A stretch of 64,000 nt of DNA from assembly GCA_028279875.1 (NCBI GenBank), contig JANQMU010000118.1:62001-126000 (forward strand), read 5' to 3'. Shown here piece after piece: positions 31,739 through 40,461 of the stretch (positions are counted from its first letter, which is position 1; each line of letters starts with the position of its first letter). The stretch comes from Rhizobiaceae bacterium (GTDB lineage Bacteria > Pseudomonadota > Alphaproteobacteria > Rhizobiales > Rhizobiaceae). The notes under the pieces were generated by a model. It was not told the DNA's origin. It was given only the letters and a program-made list of their open reading frames with translations, and searched no databases. Position numbers and translations under genes: made by a program.

Positions 31739-31772
31739 ATCGAGATCGCAGCGCCCGGCGCCTGAAAAGCAG

Positions 31773-31801
31773 ACACCCGCGATCCGGCCGATTGCGGGTG
31801 T
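31773..31801 (+). terminator. Intrinsic terminator after the solute-binding gene
   Basis: ACACCCGC pairs with GCGGGTGT over a 13-base loop, followed by TCTTCGTTC. It separates the hydrolase/binding-protein pair from the LysR gene, which therefore needs its own promoter. Confidence 0.65.
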
Positions 31802-31862
31802 TCTTCGTTCAGGACATGCCGAAATGGTTTATATAATTCAAGTGGTGTGATTTTGTGAATCG

Positions 31863-31877
31863 ATAACAACTCGTTAT
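31863..31877. promoter_or_regulatory. Inverted repeat upstream of the LysR gene
   Basis: ATAAC-N5-GTTAT, 26 bp before the lysR-type start in an AT-rich stretch. Interrupted inverted repeats of this kind (T-N11-A class) are usual LysR binding sites, so autoregulation is plausible. Confidence 0.4.
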
Positions 31878-31903
31878 AGTAGGGTGAAGCAACCGGGCAC
31901 CCG

Positions 31904-32848
31904 ATGATTACATTGCGCCAGATCGAGGCCTTCCGGGCAATCATGATTTCCGGATCGGTAACCCAGGCCGGCAATCTGCTTTTTGTATCGCAGCCGGCCA
32001 TCAGCCGGATGCTGACCGATCTGGAACGCGCCATTGGCTTCAAGCTGTTCACGCGGGCCAACCGCGTGCTGAAGCCGACCGAGGAGGGGCTGGCGCTGTA
32101 TGACGAGGTCGACCGCGCCTTTATCGGCCTCAAGCAGATCGAACAGGCGGCCGCGTCAATCCGGCAATATCATCGCGGCAATTTCCGGCTGATCACGATC
32201 AACAGCCTGGCATCGACCATTATGGCCGATCTGATCGCCCGCTTCTTCGAGCATTATCCCGAGATCGCCGTTTCACTGGAAGTGCGTCCATCGCAGCGCG
32301 TGTTCGAATGGATCGTTTCGCAGCATTGCGATATGGGCCTGTCGATGACGCCGACGGACAGCGCCAGCGTGATCACGCGGCGGATTGCGACGACCAGGGC
32401 GGTCTGCGTGATGCCGAAGTCCCATCCGCTGACCACCAAACGGGTCGTCGGTCCGGCCGATCTTGCGGGGCTGCCGTTCATTTCCTTTACCAGGGATGCC
32501 GTGTTTCGGCGTCAGGTTGATGACATTTTCGAGCAGGCGAGCGTCGCGCGGGACATGAAACTGGAATCGCGGACGGCCGAGGGGATCTTCGGCCTGGTTT
32601 CGGCCGGGCTCGGCCTGTCGATTGTCGGCCAGCTCTTTTCCGACGATTCCCTGCCGGCAAATCTGACGTTCCGCCCGTTTCGACCGGAAATCGAGGAAGA
32701 GTTGCTGTTGATCTATTCGGCGTCGAAGCCGCTCTCGCGCCTGTCGACCAAGTTCATCGAGGTCGTCGAGGAATATATCGGTCCGAACGGCCGGATGCGC
32801 GATCGCATTGGCTTTCGGCCCACCGATCAGACCTCCATGCGGGCTTAG
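31904..32848 (+). CDS. LysR-family transcriptional regulator
   Basis: A 314-residue regulator with the winged helix-turn-helix at about residues 3-62 (L-R-Q-I-E-A-F-R-A, then S-V-T-Q-A-G-N-L-L-F-V-S-Q-P-A-I-S-R) and the two-lobed effector-binding domain from about 90. It is downstream of, and on the same strand as, the hydrolase and binding-protein genes and probably regulates them. No ligand can be named. Confidence 0.9.
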   Translation: MITLRQIEAFRAIMISGSVTQAGNLLFVSQPAISRMLTDLERAIGFKLFTRANRVLKPTEEGLALYDEVDRAFIGLKQIEQAAASIRQYHRGNFRLITINSLASTIMADLIARFFEHYPEIAVSLEVRPSQRVFEWIVSQHCDMGLSMTPTDSASVITRRIATTRAVCVMPKSHPLTTKRVVGPADLAGLPFISFTRDAVFRRQVDDIFEQASVARDMKLESRTAEGIFGLVSAGLGLSIVGQLFSDDSLPANLTFRPFRPEIEEELLLIYSASKPLSRLSTKFIEVVEEYIGPNGRMRDRIGFRPTDQTSMRA

Positions 32849-33139
32849 GGTCCGGTTTTTCGATCACGGGACGGGTTTGCAAGGGTTTTGCATTGCGGCT
32901 TTGCGGGCAATTTGCTATTGCGCGCCCCAACGCCCGTTGGCGGCAGCCGCAACGGATGCGACCGGGCCCTGTGGTTCGGGAAGCTTCACGCGGAAAAGGT
33001 CAATAATACCAAGGACGCTGTCCCAACATGCCGTGGCGAGACCGTCACGGCAACCCATTGCCACAATCGGCTGGCAAATTGGTGACCGGGCCGGTCGTGT
33101 CATCGACGGGCGCGGTGCCGGAACATTGAAGGTTTGACG

Positions 33140-34558
33140 ATGCAGGTTACAGAAACACTGTCCGAGGGACTGAAGCGCGAGATCAAGATCGTTGTCCCGG
33201 CCAAGGACATGGAATCGCAGATGAATGAGCGGCTGTTGGACGCCAAGGACAAGGTGCGTCTCAACGGTTTCCGTCCCGGCAAGGTGCCGATCGCCCATAT
33301 GCGCAAGATATACGGCAAGTCGGTGATGGCCGAACTGGTCAATGAATTCATCAACGAGAAGCCGACCGAGATCCTGTCGGAGCGCGGGGAAAAATCCGCC
33401 ACCCGGCCGGAAATCACCATGACCGAGGACGAGGCCGAAGCCGAGGAAATCCTGACCGCCAAGAAGGATTTCGAGTTCTCGTTCGCCTATGAGGTCATCC
33501 CGACTTTCGAAGTCAAGGATGTCAGCAAGCTGAAGCTGACCCGGCAGGTCGTCGATATCGACGACAAGGAAGTCGAGGAGCAGGTCCAGCGGGTCGCCGA
33601 AAGCGCCCGGACCTACGAGACCAAGAAAGGCAAGGCCGCCGACGGTGACCGCGTCACCATGGATTATGTCGGCAAAATCGACGGCGAGCCGTTTGACGGC
33701 GGTGCGGACAATGATGCCGAACTGGTGCTCGGCTCAGGGAATTTCATTCCCGGTTTCGAAGAACAGCTTGTGGGCACCAAGGCCGGTGATGAAACCACCG
33801 TCAAGGTTACTTTTCCGGAGGACTATCAGGCAACGCACCTCGCCGGCAAAGACGCCGTGTTCGATGTGACCGTCAAAGACGTCGCGGCACCCGGAGAGCT
33901 GACGATCGACGATGAGCTGGCCAAGACCCTCGGCCTGGAATCGGCTGACCGGCTGCGGCAGGTCGTGCGCGAACAGATCGAGAGCCAGTATGGCCAGTTC
34001 ACCCGCCAGAAGATCAAGCGGCAGATCCTGGACGCTCTCGACAATGACTACAAGATCGAGACCCCGGAAGGGCTGCTCGAGGTCGAGTTCAACAATATCT
34101 GGGGCCAGATCATGAACGACCTCGAACAGGCCGGCAAGACCTTCGAGGACGAGGAGACGACGGAGGAAGAGGCGCGCGAGGAATATCGCAAGCTTGCCGA
34201 AAGGCGGGTGCGCCTGGGCCTTGTCCTGTCGGAGATCGGCGAAAAGGCGGAGATCACCGTTTCCGATGAGGAAATGCAGCGGGCGATCTATGATCAGGTG
34301 CGCCAGCATCCGGGCCAGGAACAGCAGGTGATGGACTATCTGAAGAACACACCGGAGGCCGTCGCCCAGTTGCGTGCGCCGCTGTTCGAGGAGAAGGTCA
34401 TCGACCACATCATCAGCCAGGCCAGCGTGACCGACCAGACGGTCAGCAAGGAAGAACTGATGGCTGATGACGAAGAGGACGCCGAGAAGAAGCCGGCCAA
34501 GAAGAAAACCGCTGCCAAAAAGAAGGCGGCGCCGAAGAAGGCCCCCGACGCGGAGTAA
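33140..34558 (+). CDS. tig: Trigger factor
   Basis: A 472-residue ribosome-bound chaperone. The ribosome-binding signature G-F-R-P-G-K-V-P is near residue 45, a FKBP-type prolyl isomerase domain follows (about 160-240, D-Y-V-G-K-I-D-G-E-P-F-D-G-G) and the helical chaperone domain ends in a Lys/Ala-rich tail. I start at the ATG at 33140 (GAAGG upstream) in preference to a TTG at 33134. A strong terminator begins nine bases after the stop. Confidence 0.97.
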   Translation: MQVTETLSEGLKREIKIVVPAKDMESQMNERLLDAKDKVRLNGFRPGKVPIAHMRKIYGKSVMAELVNEFINEKPTEILSERGEKSATRPEITMTEDEAEAEEILTAKKDFEFSFAYEVIPTFEVKDVSKLKLTRQVVDIDDKEVEEQVQRVAESARTYETKKGKAADGDRVTMDYVGKIDGEPFDGGADNDAELVLGSGNFIPGFEEQLVGTKAGDETTVKVTFPEDYQATHLAGKDAVFDVTVKDVAAPGELTIDDELAKTLGLESADRLRQVVREQIESQYGQFTRQKIKRQILDALDNDYKIETPEGLLEVEFNNIWGQIMNDLEQAGKTFEDEETTEEEAREEYRKLAERRVRLGLVLSEIGEKAEITVSDEEMQRAIYDQVRQHPGQEQQVMDYLKNTPEAVAQLRAPLFEEKVIDHIISQASVTDQTVSKEELMADDEEDAEKKPAKKKTAAKKKAAPKKAPDAE

Positions 34559-34566
34559 TCCGGACG

Positions 34567-34591
34567 GGGCCGCGCGGGACGCGGCCCTTTT
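34567..34591 (+). terminator. Intrinsic terminator of tig
   Basis: GGGCCGCG-CGGGA-CGCGGCCC followed by TTTT: an 8-bp GC stem, five-base loop and U-tract, placed right after the trigger-factor stop codon. Confidence 0.9.
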
Positions 34592-34639
34592 CATGATTCA
34601 TGGGGATTTCCTGTGCCCGGCGGAACCGGATGCCGGGTT

Positions 34640-35446
34640 CTACCTAGCTGCGATGAACCGGTCCCATTGCCGCTTCACATCCGGCCAAAGCGCATCCCCG
34701 CCGGCACGCATTTTCGCATCCGCCTGCGGGTCGATGTAGGGATCATAGGCGGCCGCAAAGCTTGGCCGCGACCGGGACGCGGCCAGCCAGTCGCCGACCC
34801 GCGGTGTCCGATCCACCCAGAGTTGCTGCATGCCAAGCCGCTCAAGTCGGTCGACATAGGCCAGGAGCGCCGTGTCGGCGAGGCTGTATTGCGCGCCGAA
34901 CAGCCATGGCTGCGTTTCCAGTGCCTGCTGCATATCGTCGAACATCCGCCGCAGCGTGAAGAACGCCGCCATGACCTCGGCCGACCGCAATCCGTTTTCC
35001 AGAAGGTTCCTGCGTTTTGCCGCCGTCGCCGGATTGGCCATTTTTGCGATCGACGCTTCGATTTCCTCCGCTGATTTCGAGGCAAGGATCTGCTGGCGCA
35101 TCACGGTGGAAAACGTCATGGTGTTGATTGCCGCGTGGATGTCGATGCATCGCGTCAACCAGACGCGGGTGCGCGCCCGCGCTTTCCGATCGGCAGGCAT
35201 GAGTGGATTTTCCGCCGACAGCTCATCGACATATTCAAGGATGACGCTCGATTCGACGACAATGAGATCGTCATCGACAAGCGTCGGTACGACACCGTTC
35301 GGATTGAGCTTCAGATAGGCCGGATCGTTCTGTTCGTTTTTGGCGAGATTGAGCAGGACACCGTCCCATTCCAGCCGCTTTTCGGCGAGCCCGATCCGGA
35401 CTTTCGCGGAACAGACACTTGTGTTGCCATGGTAGAGCGTGAGCAT
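34640..35446 (-). CDS. Glutathione S-transferase family protein
   Basis: A 268-residue protein with an N-terminal thioredoxin-fold domain (L-T-L-Y-H-G-N-T-S-V-C-S-A-K-V-R, then N-P-N-G-V-V-P-T-L and the glutathione-binding E-S-S-V-I-L-E-Y) and a C-terminal helical domain with S-L-A-D-T-A-L-L-A-Y. The candidate catalytic residue is Ser or Cys in T-S-V-C-S. The extra length over a typical GST (about 210) comes from a longer helical insert. Converges with tig. Substrate unknown. Confidence 0.88.
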   Translation of the reverse strand: MLTLYHGNTSVCSAKVRIGLAEKRLEWDGVLLNLAKNEQNDPAYLKLNPNGVVPTLVDDDLIVVESSVILEYVDELSAENPLMPADRKARARTRVWLTRCIDIHAAINTMTFSTVMRQQILASKSAEEIEASIAKMANPATAAKRRNLLENGLRSAEVMAAFFTLRRMFDDMQQALETQPWLFGAQYSLADTALLAYVDRLERLGMQQLWVDRTPRVGDWLAASRSRPSFAAAYDPYIDPQADAKMRAGGDALWPDVKRQWDRFIAAR

Positions 35447-35476
35447 CAGACTGTCCTTTGCAAATCTCTTTGGGTT

Positions 35477-36193
35477 TCAAATCAGCGACAGCGCCTTGAA
35501 GCTTGCATGTTCGCTGCGGCCGACAATGATGTGGTCGTGGACAGTGATTCCGAGAGGTGTGCAGGCCTCGATGACCTTGTGGGTCATTTCGATATCGGCG
35601 CGCGACGGGGTCGGATCGCCGGAAGGGTGGTTGTGGACCAGAATGAGGGCGGTTGCCGACAGTTCCAGGGCCCGGCGGACCACTTCCCGCGGATAGACAG
35701 GTGTCTGATCGACCGTGCCGCTCTGCTGCACTTCATCGGCCATCAGCGCGTTCTTCTTGTCCAGGAACAGGATACGAAACTGCTCGCGCGGTTCTTCGGC
35801 CATGGCGGTTCGGCAATATTCAACGACGGATGACCACGAGTCCAGAACGTTCCGGCCGATCAGATCGGTCCTCAGCATGCGCTGTGCCACGGCTGAGACG
35901 ATCTTCAGATCGTCGGCAACGGCGGTCCCGACTCCCGGCGTTTCGCGCAGGAGGTGCGGGGGAGCCCCGAGCACGGCCGATATCGAGCCGAAGCGCTCGA
36001 GGAGCGCCTTGGCAACCGGTTTGGTGTCCTTGCGCGGTATCGAGCGAAACAGCAGCAGTTCCAGCAATTCGTAGTCAGCCAGCGCATCGGGTCCCGCCGT
36101 CTTGAAGCGCTGGCGCAGACGGTCGCGGTGGCCATGCCGGTCGTCGCGGCGATGGTCAGCGGATTGGACGGCGGGTGCGGCGCTGTCGTGCAT
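35477..36193 (-). CDS. radC: RadC-family JAB/MPN protein
   Basis: A 238-residue protein with an N-terminal helix-hairpin-helix-like region (A-D-Y-E-L-L-E-L-L-L-F, G-A-P-P-H-L-L) and a C-terminal JAMM domain with the metal motif H-N-H-P-S-G-D-P-T-P-S-R-A-D. The family was named as a DNA repair gene but its biochemical role is not settled. It is the last gene downstream in the minus-strand series sfsA, map, radC. Confidence 0.93.
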   Translation of the reverse strand: MHDSAAPAVQSADHRRDDRHGHRDRLRQRFKTAGPDALADYELLELLLFRSIPRKDTKPVAKALLERFGSISAVLGAPPHLLRETPGVGTAVADDLKIVSAVAQRMLRTDLIGRNVLDSWSSVVEYCRTAMAEEPREQFRILFLDKKNALMADEVQQSGTVDQTPVYPREVVRRALELSATALILVHNHPSGDPTPSRADIEMTHKVIEACTPLGITVHDHIIVGRSEHASFKALSLI

Positions 36194-36249
36194 CGCCGCG
36201 TCGGAACGGCTTTCGACGGCTGGGGATTTTCGACGACCGGGCAGGGGCC

Positions 36250-37086
36250 TTACCCGTCCGTTGTCGACAGCCCGGTGGCGAACAGGCCGGCCGGGGAAAG
36301 GGTAAAGACTTCGCAGCCGTCGGCAGTAACCCCCACCGAATGCTCATACTGAGCGGTCAGTGAACGGTCCCGTGTGACCGCGGTCCAGCCATCGGACAAC
36401 ACTTTCACATGGGGTTTGCCGAGATTGATCATCGGCTCGATGGTGAAGATCATGCCTTCGCGCAGTTCGACGCCTTCATGGGCGCGGCCATAATGCAGGA
36501 TGTTCGGCACGTCATGGAAGATCTGGCCGAGACCATGTCCGCAGAAATCCCGCACCACGGAGCATCTTTGCGATTCGGCATAGCGCTGGATTGCCTCGCC
36601 GATCGCCCCGGTCCGGGCGCCCGGCTTGACGGCGGCGATGCCGAGCAGCAGCGATTGATGGGTGACTTCCATCAGCCTTTGCGCCGCCCGCTTGATTTCA
36701 CCGACCGGGTACATGCGGCTGGAATCACCATGCCACCCTTCGAGCACATAGGTCACATCGATATTGACGATGTCGCCTTCGCGCAGCGGCTTTTCATTGG
36801 GGATGCCGTGACACACGACGTGATTGATCGAGGTGCAGCAGGATTTGGTGTATCCGCGATAGTTCAGCGTGGCGGCAACGGCATTGTGATCCCTGCCGAA
36901 TTCGAAAACGAAACGGTCGATGGCCTCGGTCGTGACGCCGGGCCTGACGAGAGACGCCAGTTCATCGAGACAACGCGCGGTCAGCTGGCTGGCCTTGCGC
37001 ATGCCGGCAAAACCTTCCGGTCCGTGGAGCTTGATCTGTCCGGTGTTCTTTTGCGGCGCGGCAACGGCCTCTATATAATTTACCAC
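36250..37086 (-). CDS. map: Methionine aminopeptidase (type I)
   Basis: A 278-residue metalloprotease removing the initiator methionine. Metal ligands are in N-I-D-V-T (Asp), G-D-S-S-R-M (Asp), G-H-G-L-G (His), I-F-T-I-E-P (Glu) and Q-Y-E-H-S (Glu); the substrate His is in V-C-H-G-I-P. It starts nine bases after the sfsA stop, so the two are co-transcribed. Confidence 0.96.
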   Translation of the reverse strand: MVNYIEAVAAPQKNTGQIKLHGPEGFAGMRKASQLTARCLDELASLVRPGVTTEAIDRFVFEFGRDHNAVAATLNYRGYTKSCCTSINHVVCHGIPNEKPLREGDIVNIDVTYVLEGWHGDSSRMYPVGEIKRAAQRLMEVTHQSLLLGIAAVKPGARTGAIGEAIQRYAESQRCSVVRDFCGHGLGQIFHDVPNILHYGRAHEGVELREGMIFTIEPMINLGKPHVKVLSDGWTAVTRDRSLTAQYEHSVGVTADGCEVFTLSPAGLFATGLSTTDG

Positions 37087-37095
37087 CTGTCTTCC

Positions 37096-37806
37096 TCACA
37101 CACCCGGTTCGTCGACGGGCACCAGCCTGTCAAAGCGAATTTCCCTTGGCGAGATGTGGCATCGAACCGCCAGCGCTTCAACCCCGCGTTTCATGGCCTT
37201 GTCAAAGGCCACCCCGTAATTGCTATCGAGATCGCGGCAGATTTTCAACGTCTCGCAATCGGGCCTTTGTATCAGATAGACCATGACCGCGCGATGCCCC
37301 GCCTCGACCATGTCGCCCATTTCCTCCAGATGTTTGGCGCCACGGCTGGTGGGGCTGTCGGGAAACTCGGCCAGTCCCTGCTGCCGCATGAAATGGACAT
37401 TCTTGACTTCAACATAGGTGTCCGGCTGTGACGGGCCGGTCAACAGAATATCGATGCGGGAATTTTTTCCATATTTCTGCTCGCGTTTGAGGTCGCTGTA
37501 TCCGGCCAGCGGTTCTATGTCGCCGGCCCGGATGGCTTCCTCGACGACCTTGTTGGGCATGCCGGTATTGATCCCGACGACGACGCCATCGGCTTCGACC
37601 AGTTCGAGGGCAAATTTATATTTGCGCGTCCTGCTGTTGTGCTCCGACATCCAGATGCGCGAGCCCGGCGCTGTCAGACCCAGCATCGAGCCCGTATTGG
37701 GACATGAGCCGGTGATCGTCCGGCCGTCGGGCAATGTGGCGTCGAACAAGAAGCGCTTGTAACGCCGGATCAGCGTTGCGTCCTTGAGAGGCGTCGGAAA
37801 TTCCAT
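37096..37806 (-). CDS. sfsA: Sugar fermentation stimulation protein SfsA
   Basis: A 236-residue protein of the SfsA family: an OB-like N-terminal domain (R-Y-K-R-F-L-F-D-A-T-L, C-P-N-T-G-S-M-L-G) and a nuclease-like fold with S-R-I-D-I-L-L and Y-V-E-V-K-N-V. The E-V-K triad suggests a PD-(D/E)xK-like nuclease fold; the physiological role is unproven despite the name. It is upstream of map. Confidence 0.94.
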   Translation of the reverse strand: MEFPTPLKDATLIRRYKRFLFDATLPDGRTITGSCPNTGSMLGLTAPGSRIWMSEHNSRTRKYKFALELVEADGVVVGINTGMPNKVVEEAIRAGDIEPLAGYSDLKREQKYGKNSRIDILLTGPSQPDTYVEVKNVHFMRQQGLAEFPDSPTSRGAKHLEEMGDMVEAGHRAVMVYLIQRPDCETLKICRDLDSNYGVAFDKAMKRGVEALAVRCHISPREIRFDRLVPVDEPGV

Positions 37807-37852
37807 AGGCCCCTATAGGCAGCTTCCGCAACTGCGGCAAGAGTGTTTGCGA

Positions 37853-39796
37853 TCAGACCCGGACGCGAACATAGCTGCCCGGTGCATCCTCGATGGAATT
37901 GAGTTTGCCGCCGCCCGGCTCCCGCGGATCGACCATGTGATGGTCCTGCTTTTCGATCCACGATTGCCAGTGGGGCCACCAGGAACCGGGATGTTCCTTG
38001 GCCTTCGCCACCCACGCATCGAATTCGCCGACCGGTTTGCCGCCGGTCCAGTATTGATATTTCTTGCGGTCCGGCGGGTTGACCACGCCGGCGATATGTC
38101 CCGAGCCCGACATGACATAGGTCACCTTGCCGCCGAAACAGCCGCTGCCGATGAAGACTGAACGTGCCGGTGCGATGTGATCTTCCCGGGTGGCAAGGTT
38201 GTAGACCGGGATCTTGATGTCCTTGAGCGAGATCGTCTTGCCGGCGAGAACCATCCTGTCATTCGACAGATTGTTCTCGAGGTAGCAATTGCGCAGATAA
38301 TAGGAGTGATTGGCCGCCGGCATGCGTGTGGCGTCCGAATTCCAGTAGAGCAGGTCGAAGGGCATCGGTTCCTTGCCCTTCAGATAATTGTTGACGACAT
38401 AGGGCCAGATCAGTTCCGACGCGCGCAGCATGTTGAAGGCGGTCGCCATCTTGGAGCCGTCCAGATAGCCGTGCGCCTTCATATTTTCCTCGATCGAGTC
38501 GATGTTTTCGGCATCGGCGAAAACCATCAGATCGCCGGCGTGGACGAAATCGACCTGGGTGGTGAAGAATGTTGCCGATGCGACCCGGTTGTCGCCTTCT
38601 TTGGCGAACAGGGCGAGCGTTGCCGCCAGCAGCGTGCCGCCGACGCAGTAGCCGATCGCATTCACCTTGCGCTCGCCGGTGACCTTTTCGACCGTATCGA
38701 GGGCAAATCCGACGCCCTCGCGGGCATAGGCCTCCCAGTCCTTGCCGGCATGCCGCTCGTCCGGATTGACCCAGGAGATGACGAAGACCGTGTGTCCCTG
38801 TTCCACCGCCCATTTGATGAAGGATTTTTGCGGATTGAGATCGAGGATGTAGAATTTGTTGATCCAGGGCGGGCAGATCAGCAGCGGGCGCTTGAGGACC
38901 TTTTCCGTCGCCGGCGCGTATTGGATGACCTGGCAGATCTCGCTCTGGGCAATCACCTTGCCGGGTGTCAGCGCCAGATTTTCACCGACCGCGAATTTGT
39001 CGTAGTCCGTCTGGCGCAGGCGCAGATCGCCCTTGCCGGCCCGTATGTCTTCGGCCAGCATGCGCATGCCGCGCACAAGGTTTTCACCGCTTTCCTCGAC
39101 CGTGTCCTTGTAGAGTTCGGGGTTTGTCAGGACGAAATTCGAGGGCGACAGCGCGCTGGTGAGCTGCTTGACATAGAATGCGGCCTTGTGGCGCGTGTGG
39201 GGATCGAGACCGTCGGCATCCTTGACGAGCTTGTCGGCCCAGTCGGACGTGACCCAGTAGACCTGCCGCAGAAAACTGAAGAACGCATTGTTCTGCCAGT
39301 CTTCGTCGGCGAAGCGGCGGTCCTTCAGATGGCTTGCGGCGGGATCGACGGTTTCCTCGCCCGACATCTTGCGCATCGACCCGGACCAGATGTCGAAATA
39401 GCTGGACAGGAGGTGGGTCTGCGCCTCGATGGACCGCTTGGGGTCGGACAGCCAGTATTCCGACAGTTTGGAGAAGGTGTTGACGATGTCGGTCGCCGGG
39501 CCGGACAGGCTGTCGGTCTTTTCGCCGGTTTCGCGCGGTTTCACCCAGGCCGCGGCCGCCTTGCCCATCTCTTCGACCATATGTGCCATGTTACGCGCCA
39601 TGGCCTCGGGATCCTTGACGACAAAGGGTTCGATGGCGGACAGGTCTGTCAGATCCTGGTGGCCGGGGCTGTCGTCCTGTGGTCGATCCACTGTGTCCTT
39701 GGCGCCGGGTTCATCGGCCTTGCGGGCGCTCTTTTTGCTGCTGTCCTCACCATTGGCGCGCCGGGTTTGACCCTTGCGGTGTTTTTTTGCCGCCAA
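37853..39796 (-). CDS. phaC: Class I poly(3-hydroxyalkanoate) synthase
   Basis: A 647-residue polymerase that joins 3-hydroxyacyl-CoA into polyester storage granules. The lipase-like box G-Y-C384-V-G-G-T holds the catalytic Cys; the conserved Asp and His are in the C-terminal half (A-T-R-E-D-H-I-A-P and S-G-H-I-A-G-V-V-N-P). About 60 N-terminal residues are a charged, low-complexity extension compared with typical synthases. The start is a TTG with GGGAGGT just upstream, and no ATG precedes the conserved region more plausibly. No phaA or phaB gene is next to it. It is divergent from the lipoprotein gene at 39935. Confidence 0.95.
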   Translation of the reverse strand: MAAKKHRKGQTRRANGEDSSKKSARKADEPGAKDTVDRPQDDSPGHQDLTDLSAIEPFVVKDPEAMARNMAHMVEEMGKAAAAWVKPRETGEKTDSLSGPATDIVNTFSKLSEYWLSDPKRSIEAQTHLLSSYFDIWSGSMRKMSGEETVDPAASHLKDRRFADEDWQNNAFFSFLRQVYWVTSDWADKLVKDADGLDPHTRHKAAFYVKQLTSALSPSNFVLTNPELYKDTVEESGENLVRGMRMLAEDIRAGKGDLRLRQTDYDKFAVGENLALTPGKVIAQSEICQVIQYAPATEKVLKRPLLICPPWINKFYILDLNPQKSFIKWAVEQGHTVFVISWVNPDERHAGKDWEAYAREGVGFALDTVEKVTGERKVNAIGYCVGGTLLAATLALFAKEGDNRVASATFFTTQVDFVHAGDLMVFADAENIDSIEENMKAHGYLDGSKMATAFNMLRASELIWPYVVNNYLKGKEPMPFDLLYWNSDATRMPAANHSYYLRNCYLENNLSNDRMVLAGKTISLKDIKIPVYNLATREDHIAPARSVFIGSGCFGGKVTYVMSGSGHIAGVVNPPDRKKYQYWTGGKPVGEFDAWVAKAKEHPGSWWPHWQSWIEKQDHHMVDPREPGGGKLNSIEDAPGSYVRVRV

Positions 39797-39934
39797 TTGT
39801 ACCTCCCAGTTCTCTTTTGCGCATATTTGCCCTAATAATCACGCGATCGGCCGGCGACGGTGTTGCGCGCAATCCGCTGGCCGATATGTAGAGCAAATTT
39901 ATTGCAGAATCGTGTTTATTGGTAGGGAAAACGG

Positions 39935-40375
39935 ATGGCTCGAGAAACGGGCGGCCTGACACACAGAAGAAGGGCAGGGCTGCTGCTGAGCCTTTTTGTG
40001 CTGCCGGTGCTGTCTACCTGCGTGTCGGCTTCGCTCGAGGATGCGGCTCCGGTGCTGCCGCCCGAGCAGGATCAGGCGGTCGCTGGCGACGAATCCGTCA
40101 AAGCCGGCTCCGATGCCGAGACACGCGATATGCGTTTCGTGGAAGAAGGCGCCCTGCGCAACAGCGAATTCCCGACCTTCGCCAATACGCCGGTGGGCGC
40201 GACGGAACAGCTCAGCGCTGCCGACAAGGCGCAGATCGAAGCCGAGATGGAAGCCATTCGCCGTGCCTATGGATCGGGCGGGCTGTCCGAGGCCGCCTAT
40301 AATGCCCGCATGCGGGAACTGGAGAGGCTTGCCCGCACCCATGCCAGCGAGGCAAGACAGGAAATTGAAAACTGA
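39935..40375 (+). CDS. Hypothetical exported protein, possible lipoprotein
   Basis: A 146-residue protein with a signal peptide (R-R-R-A-G-L-L-L-S-L-F-V-L-P-V-L) ending L-S-T-C, a weak lipobox, then an acidic linker and a C-terminal coiled-coil-like segment (E-A-E-M-E-A-I-R-R-A-Y and M-R-E-L-E-R-L-A-R). AGGGAAAACGG precedes the start. It lies 86 bp upstream of the aminotransferase on the same strand. I recognise no domain and propose no function. Confidence 0.7.
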   Translation: MARETGGLTHRRRAGLLLSLFVLPVLSTCVSASLEDAAPVLPPEQDQAVAGDESVKAGSDAETRDMRFVEEGALRNSEFPTFANTPVGATEQLSAADKAQIEAEMEAIRRAYGSGGLSEAAYNARMRELERLARTHASEARQEIEN

Positions 40376-40461
40376 TGGTTTTCCGCGTCGATCGAAAGGT
40401 CTTCAAGGCGCCGCAAAGCCGTGTGATAAAACCGCCTGACAGAAGCTGAACCGAGTCCGCC

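Noticed and set aside
38177..39835. 552-codon frame antisense to phaC
   Set aside because: A mirror of the GC-rich codon pattern of phaC; phaC has the family motifs and the antisense frame has none.
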